Shown here in pieces: positions 1-7,616 of a stretch of 52,237 nt of DNA. How positions within the stretch are numbered: the stretch's first letter is position 1; each line of letters starts with the position of its first letter. Position numbers and translations under genes: made by a program. The notes beneath the pieces are model-generated. The model worked only from the letters and a program-made list of their open reading frames with translations, made no database searches and had not been told where the DNA came from. Origin of the DNA: DALYJJ01 sp031969915 (GTDB lineage Bacteria > Acidobacteriota > Terriglobia > Bryobacterales > Bryobacteraceae); contig DALYJJ010000029.1 of NCBI GenBank assembly GCA_031969915.1, positions 1 to 52,237 on the forward strand, read 5' to 3'.

Positions 1-460
1 GCGCGATCTCGGCCGCCCGCGCCACCGCCGGCGTGTCGTGCCCGTCGATGTGCAACAGCCGCGCGCAGGTGATCATCTCCGGCCTGACTTCGCCCGGCGT
101 GAGCCGCAGACAGTCTTCGCGCTGCCAGAGCACCGTCCGTTCGCCTGTGCTCTGGTCGATCAGAATGTAGGCGGTCTGGTTGGGGCAATTGCGGCGCACC
201 TGAACGTCGCTGATATCGATGCCCGTGCCGCTCAGGCTCTCCAATTGAATGCGGCCGCGCTCGTCGTCGCCAACCGTGCCGATGTACTTGGTGCGGAGCC
301 CCATCACGGCGCAGGCGACCATGGCGCTGGCCACCTGGCCGCCCGGACTGAGGATCTCTTCGAGGAAACGGACCTTGCCGGCGTAGGCGGGGAAGCTGGG
401 GACGAGGATCAGAGTGTCGGTGGCGTTGAGGCCAATGCCGACGACGTCGAATTCAGGCAT
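1..460 (-). CDS. PfkB-family sugar kinase (C-terminus beyond window)
   Basis: The ATG at 458-460 opens a frame beginning MPEFDVVGIGLNATDT and running to the window edge (about 153 residues). Seen: the N-terminal PfkB pattern, with a GxGxNxxD start, a GGQVASAMVACAVMG stretch (PfkB kinases bind sugar through a similar GG..aN motif) and a following GTVGDDERG segment. These are established marks of ribokinase/fructokinase-type enzymes, which phosphorylate a sugar or nucleoside with ATP in the cytoplasm. The C-terminal GAGD catalytic motif lies outside the window, so the substrate cannot be guessed. The gene starts 12 bases after the stop of the methyltransferase at 473-1030 and is probably the last visible gene of that minus-strand operon. 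Confidence 0.85.
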   Translation of the reverse strand, partial: MPEFDVVGIGLNATDTLILVPSFPAYAGKVRFLEEILSPGGQVASAMVACAVMGLRTKYIGTVGDDERGRIQLESLSGTGIDISDVQVRRNCPNQTAYILIDQSTGERTVLWQREDCLRLTPGEVRPEMITCARLLHIDGHDTPAVARAAEIA

Positions 461-472
461 CTACTGGCAAGT

Positions 473-1030
473 CTAGCGCTGCTTGCCCATCTCGTAGAGG
501 TACATCGTATAGCGGCGGTGATGGGCCTCGGTTTTTTCGACGCGAACGGGCTTCCAGCCGCGGATCTGATAGTCGAGCGAAACGACGCGAGTGCCGGGCT
601 TGAGCTGCTGTTCGAGTTTCGGCCGGAGCAGGTCGTTGGACATGGTGAGAAGGTAGAGCGTGACCACGTCCGCGCTGCTGAAGTCGACATCCAGCATATT
701 ACCCTGCAATACTTTAGCGTCCGACAGGTTGGCTTTGCGCAGGTTCTCGCGGGCCATGTTGGCGTACCGTTCATTGAGCTCGACGCCGACCGCCTTGGCC
801 CCGAACTTCTGCCCGGCGGCAACCAGGATCCGGCCGTCGCCGCAGCCCAGGTCGAACAGCGTCTCGCCCGGTTTCAAGTCGGCGATCATGAGCATCCGCT
901 CGATCACGGCCACGGGCGAGGTCACAAACGGGGCGAGATTCTGCGGCGCGATCTTAACGCTCTGCCCGAAGAGAGGAAGAGCGGCCAGGGCCGCAAGAAA
1001 GACCGAAATCCGAAGCACGGAAACCCTCAT
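473..1030 (-). CDS. Secreted or membrane-anchored class I SAM methyltransferase-like protein
   Basis: The protein has 185 residues from the ATG at 1028-1030. Residues 1-22 form a hydrophobic leader ending LPLFGQ, unusual for a methyltransferase. Residues 60-68 read DLGCGDGRI, the glycine-rich SAM-binding motif I, and residues further on (GVELNERY) match motif II. The family transfers a methyl group from SAM, but the acceptor is unknown. The start was chosen because the upstream gene's TGA overlaps it as ATGA (1027-1030) and because longer versions would place the leader internally. If the leader is cleaved the protein acts outside the cytoplasm, where SAM is scarce, so it may instead be an N-terminal membrane anchor. 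Confidence 0.8.
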   Translation of the reverse strand: MRVSVLRISVFLAALAALPLFGQSVKIAPQNLAPFVTSPVAVIERMLMIADLKPGETLFDLGCGDGRILVAAGQKFGAKAVGVELNERYANMARENLRKANLSDAKVLQGNMLDVDFSSADVVTLYLLTMSNDLLRPKLEQQLKPGTRVVSLDYQIRGWKPVRVEKTEAHHRRYTMYLYEMGKQR

Positions 1031-2247
1031 CGATTGATCGAGAAAGCGCCCACGGCCGAAGCCCGGCGCCCTGTCCTGGATTTTACAATACGCCCAACCA
1101 TCTCCGTGACCGCGAACCACAAGTCGCGGGGCCGGCTGATGGTGTACTCGTACCCCTTCATGAATTTCACGGCGTGCCCGATGGTGTCCTTCCAGGGCGT
1201 CGCCTGTGGATAGAGGTTGTAGTTCATGTAGAAGACTGGGTAATGGAGGTCGCCGATCTCCTTGAGCGCCTCGGGTGCGACGTTTTCGTTCAACATGGCC
1301 TTGGGGCCGGCGAAGATTAAAGCGTCGTGCCCCGCCTCATCCTTGGCTTCCTGCTGGATCAGCGAGGTGAGAAAGTCGGTCTCGCCGTTCTTTTCGGCGA
1401 GCCGCTTCAGGTCCACCGTCGCCAACTGCAGTGACTTCAAAGCCTCCCCTATCGCGGGAAAATCGATCTTGTCGGCGTTCTCCTGCCGGTACACCACACG
1501 GCGCTCGTGCAGGTTGAAGGCGACGATCGAGAACTTCCCGATCCTCGGCTCACGCGAAATGGTGCGGAGGATTGACACCAAAGCAGACGTATCCAGCGGC
1601 TGAAGGGTTGCCGCCGTGTTGGATTGCGGCGCGAAGTTGACCAGCACCTTGACGTTCAAGGATTCGTCGGGCTGACGTTCGACGGGGGGCTCCTCGGTGA
1701 AACTCTCCCGGTCTGAAGCGGTGACGAGACCGGCCGCAACCGCGACTTCCAGGCTCTTGTCCTTGGGCGGCAAGGCGGCTTCGATGTCCCAGTAGGAGGA
1801 GCAGACGCGCTCCGTCCGATCCCGCATCAGCCAATCGATGTGGTACTTGCCTTCCCCGAGGTCGAAGCCGCCCTGCAGGTAGGCCTCGCCCTTGGCGTCC
1901 TCCTCGATATCGGGCACCTTCACTTTGTGGGTGAAGTAGATGGGTTCGTCTTTGCGGTCGACGGGGGTGACGCGGAACAGGATGGTGAGGAGGTTCTCGC
2001 CGCCGGAGAGTTCCCGGAGGGGCACGCTGACCTCGTATCCCGTATGGAACTTCAGATCGAATCCGAGCAGCGGCTTATTGGGGGAAACCGCGCACGGAAG
2101 GTCCGAACGCGGATCCTGCGCCTCCAGCACGGCCAGATCCGTGTTGAACACGCGCGGAGCGCCGTTCGACGTCCGTAGCACCGACTGCGCGTGAAGCGCG
2201 CCGATGGGAAACAGCAACAACAAGTAAGGTATGGGTGCCCGCCTCAT
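1027..2247 (-). CDS. Secreted protein of unknown function, possible VWA-like domain
   Basis: The protein has 406 residues from the ATG at 2245-2247. Residues 1-20 are a clear signal peptide ending ALHAQ. The rest has no motif I can name with certainty. The second half (NVKVLVNFAPQ onward, then helices and a DALIFAGPKAM strand) has an alternating strand-helix pattern that recalls the VWFA-related proteins common in Acidobacteria, but the metal-site DxSxS is absent. It ends in ATGA overlap with the methyltransferase start, so the two are translationally coupled, and the PfkB gene follows. It is the first gene of this minus-strand operon. Confidence 0.7.
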   Translation of the reverse strand: MRRAPIPYLLLLFPIGALHAQSVLRTSNGAPRVFNTDLAVLEAQDPRSDLPCAVSPNKPLLGFDLKFHTGYEVSVPLRELSGGENLLTILFRVTPVDRKDEPIYFTHKVKVPDIEEDAKGEAYLQGGFDLGEGKYHIDWLMRDRTERVCSSYWDIEAALPPKDKSLEVAVAAGLVTASDRESFTEEPPVERQPDESLNVKVLVNFAPQSNTAATLQPLDTSALVSILRTISREPRIGKFSIVAFNLHERRVVYRQENADKIDFPAIGEALKSLQLATVDLKRLAEKNGETDFLTSLIQQEAKDEAGHDALIFAGPKAMLNENVAPEALKEIGDLHYPVFYMNYNLYPQATPWKDTIGHAVKFMKGYEYTISRPRDLWFAVTEMVGRIVKSRTGRRASAVGAFSINR

Positions 2248-2606
2248 CCCGTCACCTAGCCGAAGTGTCCTTAATTCTACTCCTAACAGCCGCCAAAGCA
2301 AGCGCAAAATTCCAGCCGTCCCCACGGCAAGGTGGACGATCGCGACAGGGCGGGGATCCGGCTGAAAAACCGCGATCCGGCGGACCAACACGGAGTGCTG
2401 TAGAGCACATGATGAACCACCTGGGCGGGCGATGCAAGCAGAATCGCCGGGTCCGTGTCCGGCTGGTACCAGGGCCGCTTCGCCCTAGTGGATGGATCGG
2501 CCAAACGGTGGGAATTCGTACCCGCGGGCAGGGATTTTTTTCATGGTTCCGGGATGTTCTCCGGACGCGGCGCCGCCGGCGGCGTCTTGTGTTAGGCTTT
2601 GGAATC
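2248..2606. other. Divergent intergenic region before ssb
   Basis: There is no convincing coding frame in these 359 bases. The region separates the minus-strand secreted-protein operon from ssb and should hold both promoters, but I see no clear -35/-10 pair. At 2564-2586 a GC-rich hairpin (GACGC, two-base bulge, CGCC, loop GCC, GGCG, GCGTC) lies 20 bases before the ssb ATG and would be in its leader. Confidence 0.5.
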
Positions 2607-3101
2607 ATGGCATCGCGCAGTGTCAACAAGGTGATCCTGTTGGGCAATCTCGGCCGGGACGCCGAAACGAAGTTCACGCCGAGCGGAGTCGCCCGGACCA
2701 CCTTTTCCGTGGCCACCAGCCGCCGGTATAAGGATCAGCAGACGGGTGAATGGAAGGAAGAGACCGACTGGCACAATATCGTGCTGTGGCGGTCGGAGAA
2801 CCTGGCGAACTACCTGACCAAGGGCACCAAGGTGTACCTGGAGGGCCGCCTCCAGACCCGCAGCTACGAGGACCGCGACGGCCAGAAGAAGTACATGACC
2901 GAGGTGGTGGCCGACGAGCTGATCCTGGTGGGCGGCCGGGGCGGCGAATCCGGCGCGGGCGGCGGCGAGGACTTCGGCCAGCCGGTATCGATGCCTCGAA
3001 GCGCGCAACCGCCGCAGCGTCCGCGGGCGGCTGCTCCCCAGGCGCCGCAGGGCGACGAAGGCTTCGAGCAGGGCATCGGCGACGACGACGTGCCGTTCTG
3101 A
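2607..3101 (+). CDS. ssb: Single-stranded DNA-binding protein
   Basis: The protein has 164 residues starting MASRSVNKVILLGNLGRD, the standard SSB opening. Residues 1-110 form the OB fold that binds single-stranded DNA (GNLGRDAE, TNWH-like DWHNIVLW, GTKVYLEGRLQTR). A glycine- and proline-rich linker follows and the chain ends in DDDVPF, the acidic tip that docks replication and repair partners. All parts of a typical bacterial SSB are present. The start is fixed by the family N-terminus. The leader carries only a weak Shine-Dalgarno (TTAGG) and a GC-rich hairpin. It is not next to rpsF or rpsR, its usual partners in many bacteria. Confidence 0.96.
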   Translation: MASRSVNKVILLGNLGRDAETKFTPSGVARTTFSVATSRRYKDQQTGEWKEETDWHNIVLWRSENLANYLTKGTKVYLEGRLQTRSYEDRDGQKKYMTEVVADELILVGGRGGESGAGGGEDFGQPVSMPRSAQPPQRPRAAAPQAPQGDEGFEQGIGDDDVPF

Positions 3102-3187
3102 CAGGGGTGTCGGGAGAATCGGGTGGGTCTCGAGTGCGCCGAAGGCGGTCACTGTTGGCGAATAACCCGCTACAATCTTGCTTCGCG

Positions 3188-3424
3188 ATGAAGAGCTTCA
3201 CCGAAAAGCAAGGGCAATACCTGGCTTTCATCTACTACTACACGAAGTTGAACGGACGGCCACCCGCCGAGGCCGACATGCAGCGTTATTTTCGCGTTAC
3301 GCCACCATCGGTCCATCAGATGGTGCTTACGCTGGAGGGCAACGGCTTCATTCAGCGCATTCCCGGCCAAGGCCGATCGATCCGCCTTCTGATCCCACGC
3401 GAGCAGTTGCCGGACCTCCGGTAG
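3188..3424 (+). CDS. Small LexA-like winged-helix protein
   Basis: The protein has 78 residues, MKSFTEKQGQYLAFIYYYTK onward. It matches the DNA-binding half of LexA: a first helix starting TEKQ, a helix-turn-helix with PPAEADMQRYF and TPPSVHQMVLTLE, and a wing GFIQRIPGQGRSIRL. The LexA self-cleavage (Ser-Lys protease) domain is absent. It is probably a DNA-binding regulator, though its target is unknown. It starts 86 bases after ssb and stops 41 bases before the AbiEii-like toxin start on the same strand, so it could be the regulator of that toxin, which would be unusual because the expected AbiEi antitoxin lies in convergent orientation. Confidence 0.75.
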   Translation: MKSFTEKQGQYLAFIYYYTKLNGRPPAEADMQRYFRVTPPSVHQMVLTLEGNGFIQRIPGQGRSIRLLIPREQLPDLR

Positions 3425-3465
3425 GACTTCCGCCAGGAAGCGCCGCAGCGGTGTCGAGGAGACTC

Positions 3466-4368
3466 TTGGTACGCTGTGGGATCCCGGTGGCAAAACAAGA
3501 TCGACGTCCCAGTCTGGACTTCGGGCAAATCAGACGACTGGCCATTACGGCGCTCTTCAGTGATGACGTTCTTTTCAATCAGATCGTACTCAAGGGAGGA
3601 AATGCCATGGCCCTGGTTCATGGACTTGGTTCCCGCACTTCACTCGATCTCGATTTCTCAATGGAAGCCGACTTCAGCGATGTCGAAGAAATTCGAACAC
3701 GAGCCGAACGGGCCTTAACCCGGCGCTTCGCTTCGATTCAGCTTGTGCCTTTCGACGTTAAGCTCGCTCCGAAGCCAGCCACCTCCCTCGAGAGTCGATC
3801 CCCGCGCTGGGGCGGTTACAGACTCGAGTTCAAACTTGTGGACGAGGCTCGCTATCAGCGCCTCAGCGCCGACCTCGAACGCCTGCGCAGGGAAGCGACG
3901 GTGACCGGGCCGAACCAGCTAAGAGTCTTCACTGTCGATTTCAGCAAATGGGAGTATGTAGCACCGAAGACCCGCGCGGAGCTCGACTCCTATACGATCT
4001 ACGTTTACAGCCCCCAGATGATCGCACTGGAGAAAGTGCGAGCAATTTGCCAACAGATTGAGGACTACCCCCTTACCCGAACGACTCGGACGCCGAGGGC
4101 ACGAGACTTCTACGATATCCACACCATAGTTACGAAGACGGGCTTCCGTTTCGAGGCCGCCGAAAACTTTGAGCTCCTCAAAGAAATCTTTGCGGCTAAG
4201 GAGGTCCCATTGGCATTGATGGGCAAGATCTCCGAGCAGCGCGAGTTCCACCGCTCCGACTGGCCAAGTGTTCAGGCAACTACGACGGGACCTCTCGAAG
4301 AGTTCGACTTCTACTTCGATTTCACTGTCGCGCAGCTCAAGCCGCTACATTCCCTTTGGATGGAATAG
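3466..4368 (+). CDS. AbiEii/AbiGii-family nucleotidyltransferase toxin
   Basis: The protein has about 300 residues. It shows the AbiEii signature: LxGGxx-type KGGNAM near residue 43, then R57-T-S59-L-D61-L-D63, the two aspartates expected to bind metal for nucleotidyl transfer, and a C-terminal ARDFYDIHTI stretch typical of the family. Members are toxins of type IV abortive-infection systems. There is no ATG in a suitable place. I use TTG at 3466, four bases after AGGAG, and GTG at 3487 is an alternative. Its last 24 bases overlap the end of the opposing AbiEi-like gene. Base composition here is more AT-rich than in the flanking core genes, suggesting acquisition by transfer. Confidence 0.82.
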   Translation: MVRCGIPVAKQDRRPSLDFGQIRRLAITALFSDDVLFNQIVLKGGNAMALVHGLGSRTSLDLDFSMEADFSDVEEIRTRAERALTRRFASIQLVPFDVKLAPKPATSLESRSPRWGGYRLEFKLVDEARYQRLSADLERLRREATVTGPNQLRVFTVDFSKWEYVAPKTRAELDSYTIYVYSPQMIALEKVRAICQQIEDYPLTRTTRTPRARDFYDIHTIVTKTGFRFEAAENFELLKEIFAAKEVPLALMGKISEQREFHRSDWPSVQATTTGPLEEFDFYFDFTVAQLKPLHSLWME

Positions 4369-5247
4369 CTGCCAGCGCTCGTTGAAATCTGTCTCTCGCA
4401 TTCCGTGCGCCAGATAGAATCTGAACGTCGTCCCGAATTCCCGCACACGGTCCGTCAGCTTTTCGGGAACACCTGCTCGGTCCAAGTAGAAACCAATTGC
4501 CTGGTGATAAGGGTAGACGTAGTCTAGCTGCTTGAGGGTCGCGACAAGCTTACCGATCGAGAGCGTTGTTCTTGCGTTTCGATACGCCTCCAGGACTTGA
4601 AATACTCCGCCGGCGTACGTTGGGCGAACCGCGATATCAATCAACGTTCTTTCCAGGCTGGTTACGTGAACTTTACCGCCTTCGGGTAGCTGCTTCGTGT
4701 GAACCTCCAGCCGTTTGGTGTTCTTGCCACTCAGGAGGATGAACCGGTACTCTTCGTACTTGAAGGCAAACGTTGACTCGCGTTGCTTCCCTCGAAACGC
4801 GCGGTCGATTCCCTCTTGGGCCAGTTTTCCGGAGGGTCTCGGTTTTGCACTTTGCTCGTAGTTTACGTAGAGCACCTTCGGGAGTTGTTCTGTTAGACCG
4901 TGGACGTATACGGCGCTGGCGTGACACAAGTAGGCGGTGGAGCGAAGCGACGATGCAACCTCGAGGGGTGACGGTTCACGCCAGAGGTATCTGATGAACT
5001 TCTGTTGGTGAGTCGAACCAGCCAGTTCGATCTTGTGCACTCCCAGCTCGTTCTCAAGGTAGCGGATGAAGGCAGCTTGGGTAATGCCCGCCAGGAGCCA
5101 CCAGTTCTCCCGATTCTCGTCCAGAAGCTGAATGAGATCTTGGGGACTGAACACTCTTCGCCCATCTTCTTCGAGAGCCGAGATGATCTTCTCTTTCGCC
5201 TCTTTGACCCGTGCAGCCTTGGTGATTCGATACATGTAGTCAGCCAT
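4345..5247 (-). CDS. AbiEi-family antitoxin and transcription regulator
   Basis: The protein has 300 residues from the ATG at 5245-5247, preceded by AAGGGGG. An in-frame TTG at 5268 would add seven residues and lies in the palindrome. Residues about 10-80 form a winged-helix-like N-terminus (EKIISALEED, FSPQDLIQLL). The middle carries the family stretch TSLERTLIDIAVRP followed by YAGG. AbiEi proteins neutralise AbiEii toxins at the regulatory level by binding inverted repeats and repressing their own operon. Here the gene runs against the toxin gene, with 24 bases of tail-to-tail overlap, rather than being upstream of it in one transcript. The 46-bp palindrome just before its start is the obvious operator candidate. 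Confidence 0.82.
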   Translation of the reverse strand: MADYMYRITKAARVKEAKEKIISALEEDGRRVFSPQDLIQLLDENRENWWLLAGITQAAFIRYLENELGVHKIELAGSTHQQKFIRYLWREPSPLEVASSLRSTAYLCHASAVYVHGLTEQLPKVLYVNYEQSAKPRPSGKLAQEGIDRAFRGKQRESTFAFKYEEYRFILLSGKNTKRLEVHTKQLPEGGKVHVTSLERTLIDIAVRPTYAGGVFQVLEAYRNARTTLSIGKLVATLKQLDYVYPYHQAIGFYLDRAGVPEKLTDRVREFGTTFRFYLAHGMRETDFNERWQLFHPKGM

Positions 5248-5264
5248 GTGCCCCCTTCTGCCAT

Positions 5265-5310
5265 CCAACCGGCACGTGTTCGGTATATATACCGAACACG
5301 TGCCGGTTGG
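5265..5310. repeat. 46-bp perfect palindrome, probable operator (P1)
   Basis: The sequence from CCAACCGGCACGTGTTC through the core GGTATATATACC to the mirrored arm is an exact inverted repeat with no mismatch over 46 bases. It lies 18 bases upstream of the AbiEi ATG. The central TATATA could serve as a -10 element, so a bound repressor would cover the promoter. Two further palindromes with the same core follow at 5423 and 5524. Confidence 0.92.
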
Positions 5311-5422
5311 AGGTTCGGTTCTGTTTCAATTCAGACTGGAACGGTCTCCATTCTCCTCATATGTCGTTAGCCATGGGCCTTGAGTGGAGCACGCGTGGTC
5401 AGAGAAGTTGAAGAGCCTCCAT

Positions 5423-5450
5423 TTAGCATAGGTATATATACCTATGCTAA
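5423..5450. repeat. 28-bp perfect palindrome with same core (P2)
   Basis: TTAGCATA, then GGTATATATACC, then TATGCTAA: an exact inverted repeat of 28 bases. The core equals that of P1 and P3. The outer arms differ from both, yet pair perfectly. Its centre is 149 bases from the centre of P1. Confidence 0.92.
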
Positions 5451-5523
5451 CACAAGTGTTTCGGGATTCCCGGGCTTTCTCTTCGACGCTTCCGCCTTCG
5501 ATCTGCCAGTGCTGCGTTGATGA

Positions 5524-5547
5524 CACGTAGGTATATATACCTACGTG
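5524..5547. repeat. 24-bp perfect palindrome with same core (P3)
   Basis: CACGTA, then GGTATATATACC, then TACGTG: an exact inverted repeat of 24 bases. It shares 16 bases (TAGGTATATATACCTA) with P2. Its centre is 99 bases from the centre of P2. Confidence 0.92.
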
Positions 5548-5625
5548 GAAATAGCCTCACTTGCCGTGATCCTCGATTGAACTCGGCCTTCCGTCCGGCA
5601 CCCGCGGAATCGCATTGTTGCTTGG

Positions 5626-6399
5626 CTAGACGCCGAGCGGCAACTCGATCCGCATTGGCCCTCGCCTGCTGGTGTTCGGTGCAATGACAAAACACCCAGT
5701 CACCGATTGGAACCCATTCGCAAACGCTGAGAATGCATAAGCACCAGGCGCCAGACAGGATAACTGGAATACTCCGTCTGTTGGTTTCAGAACCTTCAAT
5801 CGATCGGGCGCGAGCGCGATTTGAAGAATCGGGTGCGCTTCTGCCACGACCGGTTCCTTGTGGGGCCCGGTGAGGACCACTCGCAAACTGGGCATAAACA
5901 ACGGGCCCTCGGGCACGTTTTCGATGTGCCCCTTCCGGAAACGCACCTTTACATCACGGGTCAGTAGACTACAGTCGTAGGCAGAGAAATCGGGCGCGAG
6001 CCGACGCTCAACCGCATTGACGTTCATAACCTGTCGCACGCGAAGTTGAGTTTTGCTGAAACACTGATGCCCAAAGCAGTGATCCGTCTCGTATATCCCT
6101 ACCAGCGTTGCCGTGACCTTCTTCCGAAGATTGAAGTCGTTGTTCTTCCAGGCGCGATTCAGAGCGCTATATGCGTTGTCGCGTTTTGGCTCGTCCAATT
6201 CGAACCAGGCTCGCTGGTGCGGGCAGGAGCCATCGATCAGAGCTTGCATTTCGAAGCCGACGACCACCTCCGCTCGAACGGACACGAGCTTGCTTCTGAA
6301 CTGATCAGGGTGCTCGACCATGTCGCAGAGCTTCGCTGCGATAGGGGTTTCGGCGCCTATCGCCCCCGCAAACGCCAGCAGCAGTCCGGCGAGTTTCAC
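5626..6399 (-). CDS. Secreted protein of unknown function
   Basis: The protein has 257 residues from GTG at 6397-6399, with AAGGTG about 15 bases before it. Residues 1-16 are a short signal peptide ending AIGAE. Residues 20-135 form a domain opening LCDMVEHPDQFRSKLVSVRA, a pattern I have seen in acidobacterial secreted proteins of unknown role, with cysteines at CPHQ and CFGHQCF. Residues 150-257 look like an all-beta domain with a LAPGAYAFSAFANGFQSV segment similar to carboxypeptidase regulatory-like folds. I do not recognise a function. It sits at the edge of the AT-richer island, downstream of nothing on its own strand, so it is probably transcribed alone. Confidence 0.65.
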   Translation of the reverse strand: MKLAGLLLAFAGAIGAETPIAAKLCDMVEHPDQFRSKLVSVRAEVVVGFEMQALIDGSCPHQRAWFELDEPKRDNAYSALNRAWKNNDFNLRKKVTATLVGIYETDHCFGHQCFSKTQLRVRQVMNVNAVERRLAPDFSAYDCSLLTRDVKVRFRKGHIENVPEGPLFMPSLRVVLTGPHKEPVVAEAHPILQIALAPDRLKVLKPTDGVFQLSCLAPGAYAFSAFANGFQSVTGCFVIAPNTSRRGPMRIELPLGV

Positions 6400-6597
6400 G
6401 CGACCAGATTATCACCTTGCCGCTGGTGTCATTCCGAGTCAAAGGCTTGCGATTCTGAACGCGGCAAGAGCCGTGTAGAACCCGTTCGGGCGGGCGGATT
6501 TGCGAGGCCTTGATGCCGCGGCAAGCAGGACAGCGTCGCAGGACGCAGAGCCGGGGGCGCTGGATTGAGCGGATTCGCTGCGGCGGGTGAGAGTGCG

Positions 6598-6626
6598 CCG
6601 GCGCATGCCAAAGGGGCATGCGCCGG
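6598..6626 (-). terminator. GC-rich hairpin downstream of PEP-CTERM gene
   Basis: CCGGCGCATGCC pairs exactly with GGCATGCGCCGG across a five-base loop. The stem lies 30 bases past the stop of the gene at 6656-7336. No T-run follows on the minus strand, so termination is only probable. Confidence 0.5.
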
Positions 6627-6655
6627 TGACCATCCGGGAGTGAAAGCCGATTCGC

Positions 6656-7336
6656 CTATGCGCGTTTGTTCCGGCGAATTGCCGATGCGAGTATCAATCC
6701 CATGCCGGCCAACAGGAGCGTAGCCGGTTCGGGAATCGCGTTAGGGGCTGCCACCGCCTCAATGTTGTCCACGCCCATGAACGCGAATACCGGGGGCAAG
6801 CCCTCCGACGGGTAGGTCGGATCGGGGTTGTGGAAGAGGCGCAACACGGTGGTGTTCGAGAGCGCTCCATCCACGGTTCCCGTGCCGGCCACCAGCGCGG
6901 CGGGCAGGATGGGGAAAGCGATTCTGGTCCACTGTCCGCCCGCGGGGACGACGATGGCGTTGGCTGAAATCGCCTGGTTCACGGGCGTCGAGCCCGACAG
7001 TTCTTCGAACAGCAACCGCAATGACACGTCCTGCGGGCCGAGGTTACGAACGTCCATCTCGATGGAGCCGATGCCGGACGTGGTGTAATCTCCGGTCCAT
7101 TGGGCATCGTTGGAAACGAGGAGAGCATCGTCGTCGAGGCCTCCCAAGGATGCTAAGAAGAGAAAGAAGTCTCCCGCTCCGCCCTGCCCGTTGGGCAGCA
7201 CAAAGAGGGGAATGCTGGCTCCCGGCGGCTTGAACCAACCTTGTGTCGTGCCGTCCTGGAAGTCATCGATCTGGCCAATCACCGCTGCTTGCGCGGCGGA
7301 GATAACAAGGAACGTGAGCATAACGAACCTGATCAT
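6656..7336 (-). CDS. PEP-CTERM sorting-domain protein
   Basis: The protein has 226 residues. The ATG at 7334-7336 follows AGGAGGG by about eight bases, and an in-frame TTG three bases upstream is less likely. Residues 1-18 form a signal peptide. The body (DDFQDGTTQGW, then mostly beta strands) resembles a carbohydrate-binding or jelly-roll domain. The end from about residue 201 is IPEPATLLLAGMGLIL, followed by a basic tail RRNKRA, the PEP-CTERM signal recognised by exosortase, which moves such proteins to the surface or extracellular matrix. No exosortase gene is in the window. Confidence 0.88.
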   Translation of the reverse strand: MIRFVMLTFLVISAAQAAVIGQIDDFQDGTTQGWFKPPGASIPLFVLPNGQGGAGDFFLFLASLGGLDDDALLVSNDAQWTGDYTTSGIGSIEMDVRNLGPQDVSLRLLFEELSGSTPVNQAISANAIVVPAGGQWTRIAFPILPAALVAGTGTVDGALSNTTVLRLFHNPDPTYPSEGLPPVFAFMGVDNIEAVAAPNAIPEPATLLLAGMGLILASAIRRNKRA

Positions 7337-7555
7337 CAAAGGGTCCCTCCTAGATCGCTCGTGTCGAAAAAGCCGGATGGCTGGGACTTAGACACGAGGC
7401 AGGAGGCCGGTGTTTCGCGAGGATCGCGTTACAACGGGGACTTACGGCACGATTTCCGATCTGCGTCGAAAGGGCTCCGCGCGCAGCGAGGTTTCGATAA
7501 CAGAAGCGGCGCCGGCGGTGTTCGATCCGGCTACTGAGCGTCCGGCTTTCGTATG

Positions 7556-7580
7556 GCGTTCGCGAAGTGTAGGCGAACGC
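7556..7580 (-). terminator. Possible terminator hairpin
   Basis: GCGTTCGC pairs exactly with GCGAACGC around a nine-base loop, 36 bases beyond the stop of the large propeller gene. There is no T-run, so the assignment rests on position and stem only. The remaining bases between 7337 and 7616 hold nothing else I can identify. Confidence 0.35.
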
Positions 7581-7616
7581 GCAGCGGCAACGCCATCATC
7601 GGTGCTTACGGCGAAA

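Larger units (their letters stand above)
5311..5625. other. AT-rich non-coding stretch carrying palindromes P2 and P3
   Basis: No credible gene is visible in these 315 bases. The short minus-strand frame 5326-5526 starts with GTG inside P3 and reads through P2, with no family resemblance. Base composition is clearly lower in GC than the rest of the window. The stretch may be a regulatory spacer of the AbiE island or the remains of a mobile unit. Confidence 0.5.

Noticed and set aside
38..1213. A 391-residue open frame on the plus strand
   Set aside because: It crosses three minus-strand genes, including two with recognised motifs (PfkB and SAM-binding).
5326..5526. A 66-residue minus-strand frame in the palindrome region
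   Set aside because: It begins with GTG inside palindrome P3, reads through P2, has no ribosome site and resembles nothing known.
5265..5547. Palindromes as a CRISPR array or intrinsic terminators
   Set aside because: The spacing is uneven (149 and 99 bases between centres), the arms differ and no cas gene is near. The symmetric TATATA core leaves no loop or T-run as in a terminator.
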